A model generated the notes under the pieces. It worked only from the letters and a program-made list of their open reading frames with translations, was not told where the DNA came from and searched no databases. Positions 33,690-46,808 of a DNA stretch of 64,000 bases are shown piece by piece. The position numbers were made by a program, and so were the translations under genes. The first letter of the stretch is position 1. Every line of letters begins with the position of its first letter. The DNA is from Peromyscus leucopus (taxonomy: Eukaryota > Chordata > Mammalia > Rodentia > Cricetidae): positions 7,529,231 to 7,593,230 of the forward strand of contig NC_051071.1 in the NCBI RefSeq assembly GCF_004664715.2, in the 5' to 3' direction.

Positions 33690-36289
33690 ATAAGAGTACA
33701 GAAGATACCCTAGATAACAAGACAGGCATACTTCTAAAGGAGTAGATGTAGAAAACATGTCCTTTCTAACACAGACCTAGGGTGATGGCATAACAGAATT
33801 ATCACCCAAGTTTGATCTTTAAAGAATTAATGGAATTTCTTGATAAGGAAACCACAGGTAATAAGGCAGGTGGCTTTAACTGATCAGATACATTACAGAA
33901 GCAACAGAAATGCAGGGATGTCAGAGAAAGACCTGTGTGTGCATGTCAATGAAGTTGTGAATAACATAGCAAACAATATGTAAATATGAGTAATCCAGAT
34001 AGGAAAAACATCCTTGGTTAACACTTTTACTTAAAGAAAACACCAAATCATTGATGTTTTTTGAAAAAGTTCCATACAATCAAATTTCTATGTCACAAGG
34101 CAGTCCTACAATTAGGTAATGATTTAATCTTGGTTAGAATCTGAGAGCTTATATGTACTATCAAAAGAATAATTATATACAAAATATGTATATATTCTTA
34201 TCACTGGTAACTATGAATATGGTTGGTTGTTAAGGCTATTAATCAGAAGTATTAGTAACCAGATGGCCTGGTGAAATTTCAAGAGCCTTTAAAAATGGGA
34301 GCAGGTAAGTAAGTATCAGAGTGACACAAAAATACTTGGTGTGCCATTGTTGGCTTTGAAGATAGAAGAGGGTCACAGCCAAGTATTAGTACCCTCTCTT
34401 GATGACTTAGGACCTAGATAATGTAGTCTTCTCTAGAATGTCCAAAAATGAAAAACCAACATCTTAAACTTAATTTCTTGAGATCCATTTTGGTCTTCTA
34501 ACCTTCAAAGATATGAGACAATATCTGTGCATTGTTTTAAGCTACTGTGTTTGGAGTAATGAGTTGTGTCAAAAGAAGAAACTGGTATAGCACACAATCT
34601 TCTGGACTTAGTTGTGACATTGGGACCCAACTCAACTTTCCATTTTCTCTAACAACATACAGAAATATCACATCATTATCACTTAAGGAATTGAAATGGT
34701 GTGTGTAAAGCATATTGCTGGCAGGAAATAAGTCACAATAGGAAATGAGCATAATAGAAATAATAGTACTTGCCTATTATTGTGAAAGTGAATTTAATTG
34801 CTAAGTTGACAAAACCTAGAATAACCTTAGAAGAGCATTGGTAAAGATTATCCATGTTAGGTTAGCATGTGGGCACATCTGGGCAGGGGAATTGTCTTAA
34901 TTTATATGGGAAGATCCAGATGACTATGTGTGGCTCCGTATTTTAGTTGAGGAGTCCTGAACTCTGTAAGAGTGGAGAAATCAAGCAGAATGCCAAAAGC
35001 AAACAAGTGTGTGTGACACATTAATTCTTACTCTGCTCTTGAACGAGGATATAACTAGCTTCCTCAGCTTCCTGTCCTGTTGACATCCCTCATGACAGGC
35101 AGTAACTTGGAATTGTGACCTAAAAATAAGCACTTTATCCCTGGGGTTGCTTCTTATAAGGATATTTTATCAAAACAGACATAAAGCCAAAACAGTTATC
35201 TTCATTGTCATTTACAGTATTGTGAAATAAATAACCTGGGGTAAATACAAATCTTGAGTTATTATACTCATTGGAAGTGATAGATTCTAAACAAAGGTAG
35301 TAGTGTTGGGTACTGAAAGTAAAACATATGAGGAATGCATTTGTTCCCCATTTTACATGATAGAATACATTGCACAAACATCAGCTGTGTGTAATGACCC
35401 ATGTCAATTCAAGCTGACAGCCATTTGAGAGACTGTCTCAAATGCACAGCCCTTCTCCACTTAATCAAAGCATGAAGATATTGAACACCTCTGTGCTGAG
35501 CTACAAGAGAAACAAATTCAGCACCAGACAAACTCAACTACCCACTGCCCTGCTCTGTATGATCCTCAGTAGCATCTTCAAATCTCTGTAATTGTAACAT
35601 TAACTGCCTCTTTCTTTCTGGTAATCTGATGTACCACATCTTTAGTAAATCCTTGACCACAGTGTAGTCACAATGACTTGCAATTTATAGGTATTCTATT
35701 CTAATAATTAGACTCTGTAAAAGTTGTTTTTAGCTTGTTTCCAACAGGAGAGTTTCTTTGTTGCCATGGATTCTGGAGCTACAACTTTTTTTTTGTTAAG
35801 TCTTGAACCTAACCTTCCTACCAAGTTACTGAAGTAGATATTTTACTTTACCTTATTTCATCGTTAACAGACAAACACTTACATATTGAGAGCATATTTA
35901 GGCTGGCATCCTGATAAAAGGTACCACATTATCCAGTCTTTGATTTTAATCCTTATAAATGATCTAGAGAAAGAAAATGAGTGTGAACCAGTTGGAATAG
36001 CTAATCCACAAAAATTGCAGGTCAGGAAAAAGTAAAGGGAGCTATAACCATACACAGGTGGAGTTCAATGTGCCCTGTAGTTAAGTGGAATATGATAATC
36101 ATAATATAATAGGGAGTCTTGTGAAGCACTCCGCATGCTGGACATAAATGATTAAGAAACATGCAGTTCCATTCAATAGAAACTCATGAATTTGGGGGCA
36201 TAATTTTGGATCAGTCCATCATAAAGGGTATGAATTCTATGAAGCTTCAATTAGGCCAGAGAAAGGACAAGACCCACAAAAATGATATA
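33690..36289. other. Mostly unrecognised; old rodent repeat at about 34850-35180
   Basis: 34850-35180 reads like a widespread rodent repeat ('attgtcttaatttatatggg', then 'attgtgacctaaaaataagc' and 'tatccctggggttgcttctt'); I cannot name the family with confidence. The rest has no supported feature. Confidence 0.4.
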
Positions 36290-37310
36290 CTTTTTTTAAA
36301 AAGTAGATTTATTTATTTAATTGTGTTATGTTCTGGCTGCAGTTTCCCCCTCCCTCCTTTACTCCAAGTCTCCCCACCCCCCTTGTTCCCACCACCATAT
36401 CCACTCCCCCTCCATTTCTGTTTAGGAAAGGGCAAGTCTCCCATGAGTATCAAAAAACATGCCACATCAAGTTGCAGTAAGACTAAGCACATTCCCATGT
36501 ATTAAGGCTGGGCAAGGCAACCCAGTATGAGGAGTAAAAAAAAAAAAAAAAGTCAGTAAAAAAGTTGGAGACAGCCCTGGATTCACACAAATGGACAAAG
36601 CTACACAATTGTAAAATATATGCAAGGTGCCTGCCTAGGTCAGTCCCATGCAGGATTCCTGGTTGTTGATTCAGTCTCTGTGAGGCCCTCTGAGCCTAAG
36701 TTAGTTGATTCTATGAGTTTCCTTATGGTGTCCTTGACCACTCTGGCTCCTACAATCCTTTCTCCCTTTCTTCTGTCCCTCAATTGAGAAATGGATAAAG
36801 AAAATGTGGTACATTTACATAATAGAGTATTATTCAGTTGTTAAAAATAAAGATGCCAGGAAATTTGAAGGCAAATGGGTGGAACTAGAAAAAAATCATC
36901 CAGATCAAGAAAAACAAGCATGGTATGTACTCACTCATAAGTGGACATTAGCTGTAAAATAAAGGATACCTATGCTATAATCCACAGACCCAGAGAGGCT
37001 AAGTAACAAGGAGGGTTCATGGGGGGACACCCAGATCTTTCTGCGAAGAGGAAATAGGAGGCATTTCATGGGTGGACTGAGGGCAGGTGGGGATGAGAAT
37101 ATGAGTGATAAGAGTTGGGGAGAGGAGAGTGCTGAAAGAATTTACTGGAAGGGGGGGACATTTTGGAGTCAGATAAAAATCGGGCACAAGGGAATCCCCT
37201 AAGAATTTACAAGGATGACCCCAGCTAAGATTCCTAGCAATAGCAGATACACAGCCTGAACTGGCCATCTCCTGGGACTAGATTGGTGTCTAGCCCAATT
37301 GTCTTCAGAC
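36290..37310 (-). mobile_element. LINE-1 3' end with 5' inversion
   Basis: 36299-36780 is the L1 3'UTR in antisense, starting at a T-rich end. At about 36781 the orientation flips and 36781-37310 is the preceding part of the same L1 in sense ('aagaaaatgtggtacattta', 'tactcactcataagtggaca', ending 'gcccaattgtcttcagac'). The two parts are adjacent in L1 order, so this is one minus-strand insertion with its 5' part inverted. Confidence 0.85.
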
Positions 37311-38394
37311 AGTGGTCATCTAGTAACTAATTATTTTCTTTTAAGTAGCTTTACATTTTAATTTATTTTTAACTAATACAAAAATATACTATGCAGCTGA
37401 CAAAGAAAAAGAAATGGGATGTCAAGGCTGGCTTACAGAAACCCATAAAATAAAGTGGACTATGTGTTTTAGTGTATGTACATGTGTCTACATTGTGTGG
37501 AGTTTTATATAATTTGTTAAGCTTTAATGCATGTGTACACCTATATAATTACCACCTAAATTAGGTTGAATACCTACTTTCATTCATCAACTAATTGTGC
37601 ATAAGCCACTTGAAAGCGAACGTCACAGTCAACTGTAGTTTTCATCTCTGGCTTCACAGAGAAGTATGGCAGGGCCTAGAATTTCACACATATAAACCAA
37701 CATTATATGCACTCTGTCACTGGCCATTGTTACTTCTGAGAAGCACTGGAAGAGGTATACATATCTCTCCATGTGTTTATCCATTCTTCTACGGATGGAT
37801 ATTTAGATTGCTTCCACTTTAGATGACTTATAAAGCTTCACTCAATTGTCTTGCATATGCCTTTATTTTTAGAAGCATGCTTTAATGCATTTTAGGCATT
37901 GGTGAGAGAGCAGGTGTATTTTTAATATCATGAAAGATAGCCAAATATTTTGTCATTACAGGCATTAATATCCCCACCAGCAAAGACTGTGATGACTATC
38001 AAAGACACTATCAGGTTATACTCTTGACAAATCTTTATTTTAAAGTATACTATTTTGTGTGAAACAGTTCCTTATTTTTAGGTTGGAATTGCATATTTAT
38101 GAAGACTAAATATACTTAATGCCTTTCAAGAAGGCCTAAGGATACAGTTCTTCCTCTATTTTGGAATCTTATCATAAATATGTGCATCATATGCATACAA
38201 ATACTATAAACAAATTTAGGCATACATATATGTTATACACACATATATGCATAGGTTTACATGCATAGATTTGTCACATATATGTATCTATAAGACTGTA
38301 ACTTATATTTTCATATTATAAATAATATCTATAAATAAAAGCGGTTTTACATACAATACACTTTCATTTCTTTTAAATTTAATGTATTGGAACA
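37311..38394. other. Little recognised; small L1 scrap at about 37735-37850
   Basis: 37760-37830 ('tccattcttctacggatgga') resembles L1 ORF2 3' sequence in antisense. The remainder is AT-rich and unassigned. Confidence 0.4.
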
Positions 38395-38588
38395 CAGGGA
38401 GATAGTTCAGTGGGTAAAAAGAACTTGCTATGCAAGAATGAGGATCAAAGTTTGAATTCCTGGGACAAATGTAAATGGCTGGGCATGCCACAGCCTGCCT
38501 GTAATTCCAGCATTGGCAAGAAGACATAGGTGGATCCTGAGAACTCATGGCTCGGGCCAATGAGTTGAAATGACAACTTTTCATTTCA
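38395..38588 (+). mobile_element. B4 SINE, sense
   Basis: ID-like head ('gatagttcagtgggtaaaaa'), 'gctgggcatgccacagcctg' and 'gtaattccagcattggcaag' give the B4 order of tRNA-like then B1-like parts. Confidence 0.75.
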
Positions 38589-38606
38589 GAGAGAAACCAC
38601 TTATTA

Positions 38607-39433
38607 TTTTTTTAATTTAATTTTATTTTATTTTACAATACAATTCAGTTCTACATATCAGCCATGGATTCCCTTGTTCTCTCCCCTCCCGCCCCCCTCC
38701 CCTTCACCCCAGCCTACCCCCCATTCCCACCTCGTCCAGGGCAAAGCCTCCCCCAAGGACTGAGATCAACCTGGTAGACTCAGTCCAGGCAGGTCCAGTC
38801 CCCTCCTCCCAGGCCGAGCCAAGCGTCCCTGCATAAGTCCCAGGTTTCAAACAGCCAACTCATGCAATGAGCACAGGACCTGGTACCACTGCCTAGATGC
38901 CTCCCAAACAGCTCAAGCCAATAGACTGTCTCACCCATTCAGAGGGCCTGATCCAGTTGGGAGCCCCTCAGCCATTGGTTCATAGTTCATGTGTTTCCAT
39001 TTGTTTGGCTATTTGTCCCTGTGCTTTATCCAACCTTGGTCTCAACAATTCTTGTTCATATAAACCCTCCTCTTTCTCACTAATTGAACTCCCGGAGCTC
39101 CACCTGGGGCCTAGCCATGGATCTCTGTATCCAGTTCCCTCAGTTATTGGATGGGGTTTCTAGCATGACAATTAGAGTGTTTGTCCATCCCATCACCAGA
39201 GTAGGTCAGCTCGGGCTGTCTCTCAACCATTGCCAGCATTCTTTTGTGGGGGTATCTTTGTGGATTTCTGTGAGCCTCTCTAGCACTTTGTTTCTTCCTA
39301 TTCTCATGTGGTCTTCATTTACCATGGTCTCCTATTCCTTGTTCTCCCTCTCTGTTCTTGATCCAACTGGGATCTTCCACTCCCCCAAGCTCTCTTTTCC
39401 TCGACCTTCACCTTTCATTACCCCCACTCATGT
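38607..39433 (-). mobile_element. LINE-1 3'UTR, antisense, relatively young
   Basis: Starts with an A/T-rich tail complement, then the C-rich block 'ccctcccgcccccctcccct' (G-rich tract of the L1 3'UTR), then 3'UTR text with few lesions. Flanks 38589-38606 and 39434-39449 ('gagagaaaccacttatta' versus 'gagagaccatttatta') are a good target duplication, so the insert is 5'-truncated within the 3'UTR. Confidence 0.85.
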
Positions 39434-39541
39434 GAGAGACCATTTATTAAGACAATGACAGGGAGCATTAGAGGGAGACCCCTGACATCCGGTTCTGGTC
39501 TATTGTGTAGCAGTTTCCTCTGAGACTGAAACATTCCATCC

Positions 39542-39985
39542 TGTAGGAAAGTTTCTTAAGCCAGAAGGTAAACAACTCAGAATAGCTTCAGGAAGTCCCT
39601 GGAACTGAACAGATTTTCCAGTTCTCTACCTCCCCAAGACTGCTGAAAGTCACTCCCAGACAAACCAACTTGAAAAGAAGACTCTGAGACAATACCAACT
39701 TCCTGTAAAAAGCAGAAACCAGCTGAGCTACCTGAAAAAGGTTTAGACCAACTGGGTTACTTGGAATAGACTCTCTCCGACCTGTTGAGCTTCCTACAGG
39801 CTGTGCAGTGAGCTCCACTTTCCCATGCTGGGACGGGTTTTGGTGATATAGCTGTTTTTGAGTCCTTTTTGCTCCTATAAGTAAAGGGTTACATCCACAT
39901 TCCTGTAAGAAATCACAATAAAATTCATGGTTCACCAAGTTGGACATTAATGGTATGCATACATTGGATGGTCTGTTGTGTACTC
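39542..39985 (+). mobile_element. ERV LTR, family not identified
   Basis: TG start ('tgtaggaaagtttc'), internal tandem 'gagctacctgaaaaagg / gagcttcctacagg' blocks, 'gctcctataagtaaagggtt', then AATAAA (39917-39922) and 'ggttcaccaag'. Related to 61840-62400. Right edge uncertain. Confidence 0.6.
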
Positions 39986-40737
39986 CCTGAAGGGGACTCC
40001 CACACAATCTGGGGCTCCCTTCCAGATCGTGGATTAGACACAAACCATACCCTAACACCTGTATTCACAGAAAGATCCTTTATTAAGTGGGGAAGAAAAG
40101 TGACTGCTTTCTGATGCAGGCAGAAAAACAGCATCAAATGACATTACATGTGTCATTCTTAAGAGAAAAAAAGGAGGTCTGTGTTAGAATGGGCTGAGCT
40201 GGCATAATAAAGGAGATAGGGGATGAGGGAGAAGGGGAAGGGGAGAAGGAAAAGGGGCAGGGATGTTTGTTCCAGAGTGACAAATGGCTGCCTCTGGATA
40301 GAGAGGAGACAGATGTGGCACATAGGCAAATGGTGGTTTATAAAGGCAAAAGGGAAACCCTGTGTTAGGATGAGGTGTTTCATTTTAATTGAGCATGTTA
40401 ATTAGGTCAACCAAATGGGGCTTCTGATTGTTAGACTTTGGTAGTCAGCCACAGGAGGAAGAAATGGTCAAATAAGGGTTCTTAGCTTTAGGATTCTAAT
40501 CTAACAATTTTTAGTAAGACAGAGGGAATGGGGAAAAGGGCAAGGCCTGCCAGAGCCACATGTTCAAGCGGGCTAATGTCCCTTCACTCCCTACCTAGGG
40601 TGAGTAGACATGTGTGCCATGTCTCCCCAGTAAGAGTCTTGTCACACAATGGGTTGCTGCATTTGTAAGCACAGGCATACACACTCATGTGCATGGACCA
40701 TAAACACTGCACTTGTACAAGACAGAGAGACAGACAG

Positions 40738-40774
<37 letters not shown>

Positions 40775-41177
40775 GGTATATGTGTATATTTTGTACTATC
40801 TTCTATAAGTGTCAAGTTTAATTTTTGTTTTTATATATTATATCTGAAAGTAAGCACTATTTGAGTTATGATATGAACCAAGGGTCAATCATTACTTTAT
40901 GCTTTATTCCCTGTGTCTAACCAATTTCTCATCTATATCTTTTGAATAACTCTTCATTCCTTTCTCTTGGTTTGCAAAAAAAGACCATCTACTTTCAGAA
41001 CCTCTGCTGTGACCATTCTCCATCTGACTCCAATGGTATCTCTCTGAATGTATTTGTTTCTATGTAAGCTTCCTACTTCAACATTATTCTCATATTCATA
41101 GATTATTTTTCTGAGCAAACCTTAGCAATTGTCAAAATCTCTTTTAAAACTGAACTTGGTGCAGCGTGCATGCAGGC
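39986..41177. other. Possible LTR flank sequence and a compound CA microsatellite
   Basis: 40070-40560 is purine-rich and might be an antisense LTR ('cctttattaagtgg'), but no pair is seen. 40739-40773 is a CA tract with CG interruptions. Frames in both are chance. Confidence 0.35.
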
Positions 41178-41740
41178 AGTGTGGGAGAGATAGCCCAATG
41201 GGAAAGAGGTCTGGCTGATCTTCCAGGTTTTATTCCCAGCAGCCACAAGGTGACTAACAATCATCCAAAACTCCCAATCCAAGGTGCTGTGGATATCGCT
41301 CTGTATAAATAAAATGCTGATTGGCCAGTAGCCAGACAGGAAGTATAGGCGGGACAAGCAAAGAAGAGAATTCTGGGACAGGAAGGCTGGGTCAGATAGA
41401 CACTGCCAGCTGCGCCATGAGAAGCCACATGTAAAGATACCGGTAAGCCACCAGCCATGTGGCAAGGTATAGATTTATAGAAACGGGTTAATTTAAGATA
41501 TAAGAATTAGATAGCTAGAAGCCAGAGCCATTAGGCCAAACAGTTTAAATAACGTAAGCGTCTGTGTGTTTATTTTATAAGTGGGCTGCCGGGGCTTGGC
41601 GGAACCAGAGAGAAAAACTCCAGCTACACCAAAGAATCAGATGCCCTCTTCTGGTCCCTGTGGGTACTGCATCCATGTGGTGCACAGACATGTAGGAAGA
41701 ACATCCATATATCAAGTAAAAAAATAAAATAAAATAAACA
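41178..41740 (+). mobile_element. B3 SINE interrupted by an LTR
   Basis: 'gtgtgggagagatagcccaa', 'tattcccagcagccacaagg' on the left and 'cagatgccctcttctggtcc' on the right are the two halves of one B3, ending in an A-rich AAATAAAAT tail. The LTR at 41285-41628 sits between them. Confidence 0.85.
41285..41628 (+). mobile_element. Solo ERVK-like LTR nested in B3
   Basis: Same family as 3799-4155 but better preserved ('gattggccagtagccagaca', 'ggtatagatttatagaaacg'). Starts 'tgctgtggatatcg' and ends 'agctaca'. Flanks ccaagg (41279-41284) and ccaaag (41629-41634) are a 6-bp target duplication with one change. Confidence 0.9.
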
Positions 41741-42846
41741 AATCTCAAAACACCTGAATTTTATTGGGATTATATTGAATCTATAGATCAATTTATAGAA
41801 ACAGAACTCATATAAATATTTAATCTTAAACACACAAATATCCTATTTTAGCTTTATTTTCCTAGCAGTTATTTCTATAGATTTTCATATAGAAATCACA
41901 CATATATTTAAAAAAAACATATTCTGGGGATTTATCTTTTAAAATACTAGTGTGAAAAAATGTTATAATTTTTTGTTCCAATTTATATTCCTGGGGTGTT
42001 AGTCTTCTGAGGCTGCAATATGGAAATACCAAATACCCATTTAAACAATTAAAAGTTATTCTTTCAGAGTTTGAAAGTACAGAAGTTGAAACCAATACGT
42101 TGAATGTCATGCTACCTCAGATGGAACTAAGTAAAATCCTCCATTACTTTATGGTTTCTGGAGCCTCTGGAATTCTTGACTGTGATGACGTCCCTCTGAT
42201 CCATGTCTCTGCCTTCACTGGTTGTCTTGCTGCGTGTCTCTGCGTGTTCTCCCTGACCTATGGACTCAGGGCTGTTCTCACACAAAATGACTCTGTTAAT
42301 TAAAGATCTTTTTATTTTATTTTTTTTTACAAGTAAGATCATCTTGTAAAAATGGTGGTATGATTTTAAGGAGACACTGTTAAAATATTGTCTCCAATGC
42401 ACAGGAACACAATTTCTTTTGTTTAATGAATGATCAATTATCCAAAAATCTCACTGAGTTCACATAGTACATTCTAGCATTGTCATGTGTTATACAGTTT
42501 TACACAAGTCTGTGCATGAATCATTACTAAGACCTACATTCCGATCTGTGCCATTTATTCCCCTCCATTTTCATTCTCAAGGCACCATCTCAAGACAATG
42601 CTCAATAATAGTGACCATGACACCCCCCCCCACTCCTTTATCCAGCTGCAAGTAGAAAGGCATTGTCATTCTCACCAAAACCCTTTTATTTTATGAAGGA
42701 AGGTTCTTTACAATGCAACTTCTCTGAAATTTCTTTCAATAAGTGTATTATACAAATTACTTTCAATTAATACATTGATAATAACTAATTATTTTTCCTA
42801 TTGTTTTGTGATTTGACAAACCAGTGTACAGTTTTGTATGTTTTTT
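41741..42846. other. Unrecognised, with a possible ancient repeat at 41995-42305
   Basis: 41995-42305 ('gttagtcttctgaggctgca', 'aaataccaaatacccat') recalls an old mammal-wide interspersed repeat that I cannot name. The remainder is AT-rich with no gene. Confidence 0.35.
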
Positions 42847-43570
42847 GTATGTTCTTAATTCTCCATTTTGTTTATTTTTGCACTGACATTTATTACTTCT
42901 TTCACTTTACTAACTTGGATTTGTTTGTTCTTATTTTCTAGTTCCTTGAGTGATTGATTTGTTTTTGATGTAGACATTGATGGCTATAACAATCTCCCCA
43001 AGGATTAAATTTCCACATCTCACAGGCTTTGTTATATTGTATATACATTTTCATTTGCTTCAAAACTATTTTAATTTTTCTTCCATTTTTTTAATAAATT
43101 GGATATCAGAAAGTAATTTGCATGATGAATAAACCACAAAAAAGAAAATTATAGACTAATCTACTTGATGAACATAAATGCAAAAAATAATATACTTGCA
43201 AACTAAATTTAGAATGCATCAAAAGGTCATTCCCTATGATCAAGTTGGCTGCTTTCTATACATACAGTGATGGTTCATAAAATTAATAAATATAATTCAC
43301 CAAATAAAAGAACTCAAGATCAGAAATCACATGATAGTTTCAATAAATTCATTAAAAGTCTTTGGCAAAATACAACATCTCTTCATAAGAACTGTACAAA
43401 AATAAGGATAAAGGGAATATAGCTCAGCATATAAAGACTATATGCAGCGAACCCATAGTCGTCATTATTATGCTAAATGGAGGAAAACTAGAAGCATTGC
43501 TACTAAAACTAGGAACAAGACCAGGTGTTCACCATCCTCACCCCTCTTCAATATATTCAATAGTAAGTAT
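42847..43570 (+). mobile_element. LINE-1 ORF2 fragment with 5' inversion
   Basis: 42847-43078 is antisense L1 just upstream of the RT domain. Reversed, it encodes 'ELENKNKQIQVSKVKEV'-like text. At about 43085 it flips, and 43130-43570 is sense RT domain ('gaaaattatagactaatcta', 'ggtcattccctatgatcaag', 'ggaacaagaccaggtgttca'). L1 order is kept with a gap of a few hundred bases. The 3' end is missing. Confidence 0.8.
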
Positions 43571-44389
43571 TTCAAATTGCTTTTGGTCAAGGGACTAGCC
43601 TCAGCAGTATCAACGGTCTTGAAGGGCAGGGATGTCTGACAGGCTCATGAAAAGACTCGGACACACAACTTGATGCAAGCTGACTAGTCTTATCAGATCT
43701 GGAGATGTGTGTCTTCTCTGCCTTCTCCCAACCTGGCTCAACCCCAGTCTTTCATTGTAATACAACAAGGGAATAGGGGAGGAGAAGATTCAACAGGTGA
43801 TTGGGTTCTTCACAATAGTTTCAACAGTCTTTTTTGTAAATCAGCAGAGTGTACCCCATTCCCCTTGATTGCACATAGAAGTTCCCAGGAAGAAAGCCAA
43901 AGCACACCAGCTTATTCTTTGGCAGGTTAATAATTATCAGAACATCTGAGGTTATAACCCCAGAGGCCATCTACTTGTGGTTTCTTAGAAAGCACAGAAA
44001 TACAAACAATGGTTTAAGGTACCAGACTGCCAGCTTCCTCTCAGCCTAAGTCCTTCTACATCTCTCTGTAATTCGACAGGTTGTCTTCTAACTAGTTCTA
44101 GACAACTCTTGTCTTCTATCCTATCTGTATGTCACTCCATCTGCAGTTTTCTCCCACCAGCCTTCTGGGTTTTTCCCATGACCTGCACAACAGCTCTAAT
44201 CCTGCCATTGTCACGATCTCAATATCATTTCTGATTTCATGGAAACCACCACAGGAGAGAGAAATAAAATCATAAAGAGCAAATAGAGTAGGAGGATTAC
44301 AAGAGCCAGTAACAGTTAGATGGGTGAGAACATAACATTCATATGCCATAAAGTCTGCCCTCAGGACACAAGGGTTATTTTCCCCCTAG
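43571..44389. other. No recognised feature
   Basis: May contain antisense LTR-like sequence, but no ends or partner are visible. The 73-77-codon frames are unremarkable. Confidence 0.35.
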
Positions 44390-44442
44390 TTGCTTATGTT
44401 AAGATATTTATCATTAAACTGCTGTAAATTGCATTTAGGGCA
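44390..44442. repeat. 53-bp direct repeat, left copy
   Basis: Matches 46809-46861 at 51 of 53 positions (differences in 'gttaag/gttgag' and 'taaact/taacct'). Confidence 0.9.
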
Positions 44443-44639
44443 GGCTTAGTAAAATCTCCAGTGGGGCAGGCCCGGAGAGATCGATGTCCTTATTCTTGGG
44501 TACCTCCAGCACAAATTCCACTGGCAATGCATCAGGCTTTTCATATGCTGTCTCCAGCATACCCTGACTCTAAATAAATAGGTAAGTAAATAAATATTTC
44601 AGAAAATGTGAAGATTTATTAGATATTAGAAAAATGAAA

Positions 44640-44815
44640 ACCAGACATAGTGGCTCATGCCTTTAATGTCAGCACTTGAAAGACAGAGGCATGTAGATCT
44701 CTGTATGTTTGAGGCTAGTCTGATCTACATAGCAAGTTACAGGACATCCAGGTTTGCATAGTGAAAGCCTGTCTCAAAAAAAAAAAAAAGAAAAGAAAAG
44801 AAAAAGAAAGGAAGA
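44640..44815 (+). mobile_element. B1 SINE, sense
   Basis: 'ggctcatgcctttaatgtca', 'gtttgaggctagtctgatct' and 'gcctgtctc' followed by an A-rich tail (44774-44811) of A and AAAAG units. Moderately diverged. Confidence 0.85.
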
Positions 44816-45305
44816 AAATCAAAAGTACTTTGAGAATCAATCTCTTTCTAGTCAGAATAGCTATCACCAAGAAAACAAATGCTAACAAGAATGTGGGGAA
44901 CAGGGAACCCTTATACAGTTTTGGTGAAAATATAGGTTATAGAAGCTTCTCAGAAAGATAAAATAACTCCATGTGATCCAGCTATACCATTTCTGAAAGG
45001 ACTCCATATCCTCAAAGGACTCCATACCTGGCAACAGAGATAATTGTACACCACATTCATTGTGGCTCTTTTATAGTAGCTAGGAAATTGAATCAGCCTA
45101 GATGTTCATTAGCTGATATACAGATAATGAAAATGTGGTGCATATACTCAATGAATTTTTTGTCAGCTGTAAAAATAAGAAATTTGGGGGGATAATGGAT
45201 GGCACTGGAAAAATGTTATATTGAGTGAGGAAACCTAGGCCTAGAAAGACAAATACCATATAATTCTGTGTTATATGCAAATCATAAGTTTAGATTTATA
45301 GATTT
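44816..45305 (+). mobile_element. LINE-1 ORF2 3' fragment, sense
   Basis: 'gtcagaatagctatcaccaa', 'aagaatgtggggaac', 'gatccagctataccatttct' and 'aatggatggcactgg' follow L1 ORF2 C-terminal order. Many lesions, no open frame. Confidence 0.8.
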
Positions 45306-46808
45306 CTATATTTAATTTGAACTGGGTGTCAGTAAACCAAGCTCTGAAACATCTCAGTACTTTCCAAAAATGAGTTCAAATTACCCAGTCATACTTGTAC
45401 AATCTTTAAGACAACCACAGCTTGTTTCTGAGAATAACAACTTTACCTTTTTCCTTTTTTTTTTTTTTAGAAAAAGTTGAATAATTGGTTTTCATCTGCC
45501 TTAAGATCACTGAGTTTTCATTTTGTCCATCCTAGTCATTTAATTTTAGACACTATATTTTTCATTTCAGCAATTTGTAATTGACTCTCTTTTATAATTT
45601 CTTTATGTTTATTTTTTGACCTTTTAGCCCCTTTTAAAATTGAAATCTTCTATTTTTATTTTAAGATAAGAATTTTATCTCATATTTTCTTTAAAAATGT
45701 CTTCCTCTTTATGAGCATGGACTCAAGAAATGTGTTCATCTTCTTAGACTTCTAATATTTTATTCATTCATTCTTTCTGAAGCAATCTTATTCTGATCAT
45801 TATACCCATACAGACTAAGGGCATATGCCTATCTGCTCATTATACCTACTGTGTTTAACATTCCTATTGTTGTCTCCTCTTTTTGTTAATGCTTCTCTAT
45901 TTCATTTAACTATTATGGTTGCTTTTAGTACTTCTAAAGGTTCCAGTGTTTCTACTTTCAATAATTCTCCCTGTCACTGCAAATGAAAGCCATTATAGAA
46001 AATTAGTATTTGTGAAGAGGTAGTTTTTAACTCAACTATGTCAGCACTAGAGGTTTGTTACAGGGTGGAGACATCCATTTCTAATTGTTTAGCCTAACTT
46101 CATATTGTAGCAAGATTACAAGAGAAAATGTCAGGGTGTGAGAATCCTGCCATAAAGCATAAGGGAAGACATGCCCCTCCCTCAACACAGAAGACGAATT
46201 TAAAGAGTATTTCTATAATTTATTCTCTTGCTACCTTCCCAATAACCTTCCACACAAGACCCTAAAACATTCAATAAACTCACCCTGTCCAAGAGAGCTT
46301 TCTTCTCTTAACAGAACTTTTTCTGCTAGTCATAAAATCGTTTTCAATTTACTTATTTGCATCTGTAATTTCTTTAAGATAGAGTTGAGGGGTAAAAAAT
46401 AACTACCTGTTTCAAATATTTTTTTTCTGACAAGTATAATATATCTTTCTTTGCATATCTTTGCACTAAAACTAGCATATTTCCTGGAGTATAGAAGACA
46501 CATAGGGCTTCTCAGTCAGTAAATTCAGTAATATGCCTTTTTTCATTTTGTTTCTCAGGTGATTTCGCCTCCTGAGATTTGTGATACTCTTTCTTCTTCT
46601 GACTTTTCTATTTTTTCCCAAGTCAAGCTGAGCTTCCTTCAAGTCTAACACATAATTTCTAAGGTAGACCTCATAAATTTTGCTCATATTATGCCTGCCA
46701 TGCTGCGTTTACAGCACAAGATTTACTGTGTTTACCCCACGAGCTCATAGGGAGAAACAAATGGCTTCGGCAGCAGAGAATGGGATTTTGATCAATTAAG
46801 TTGGTTGA
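45306..46808. other. No recognised feature
   Basis: AT-rich and unassigned. Lies between the two copies of the 53-bp repeat. Confidence 0.4.

Noticed and set aside
39588..40058. 156-codon minus-strand frame
   Set aside because: Antisense to an LTR whose sense features (AATAAA, LTR blocks) are visible; no protein motif.
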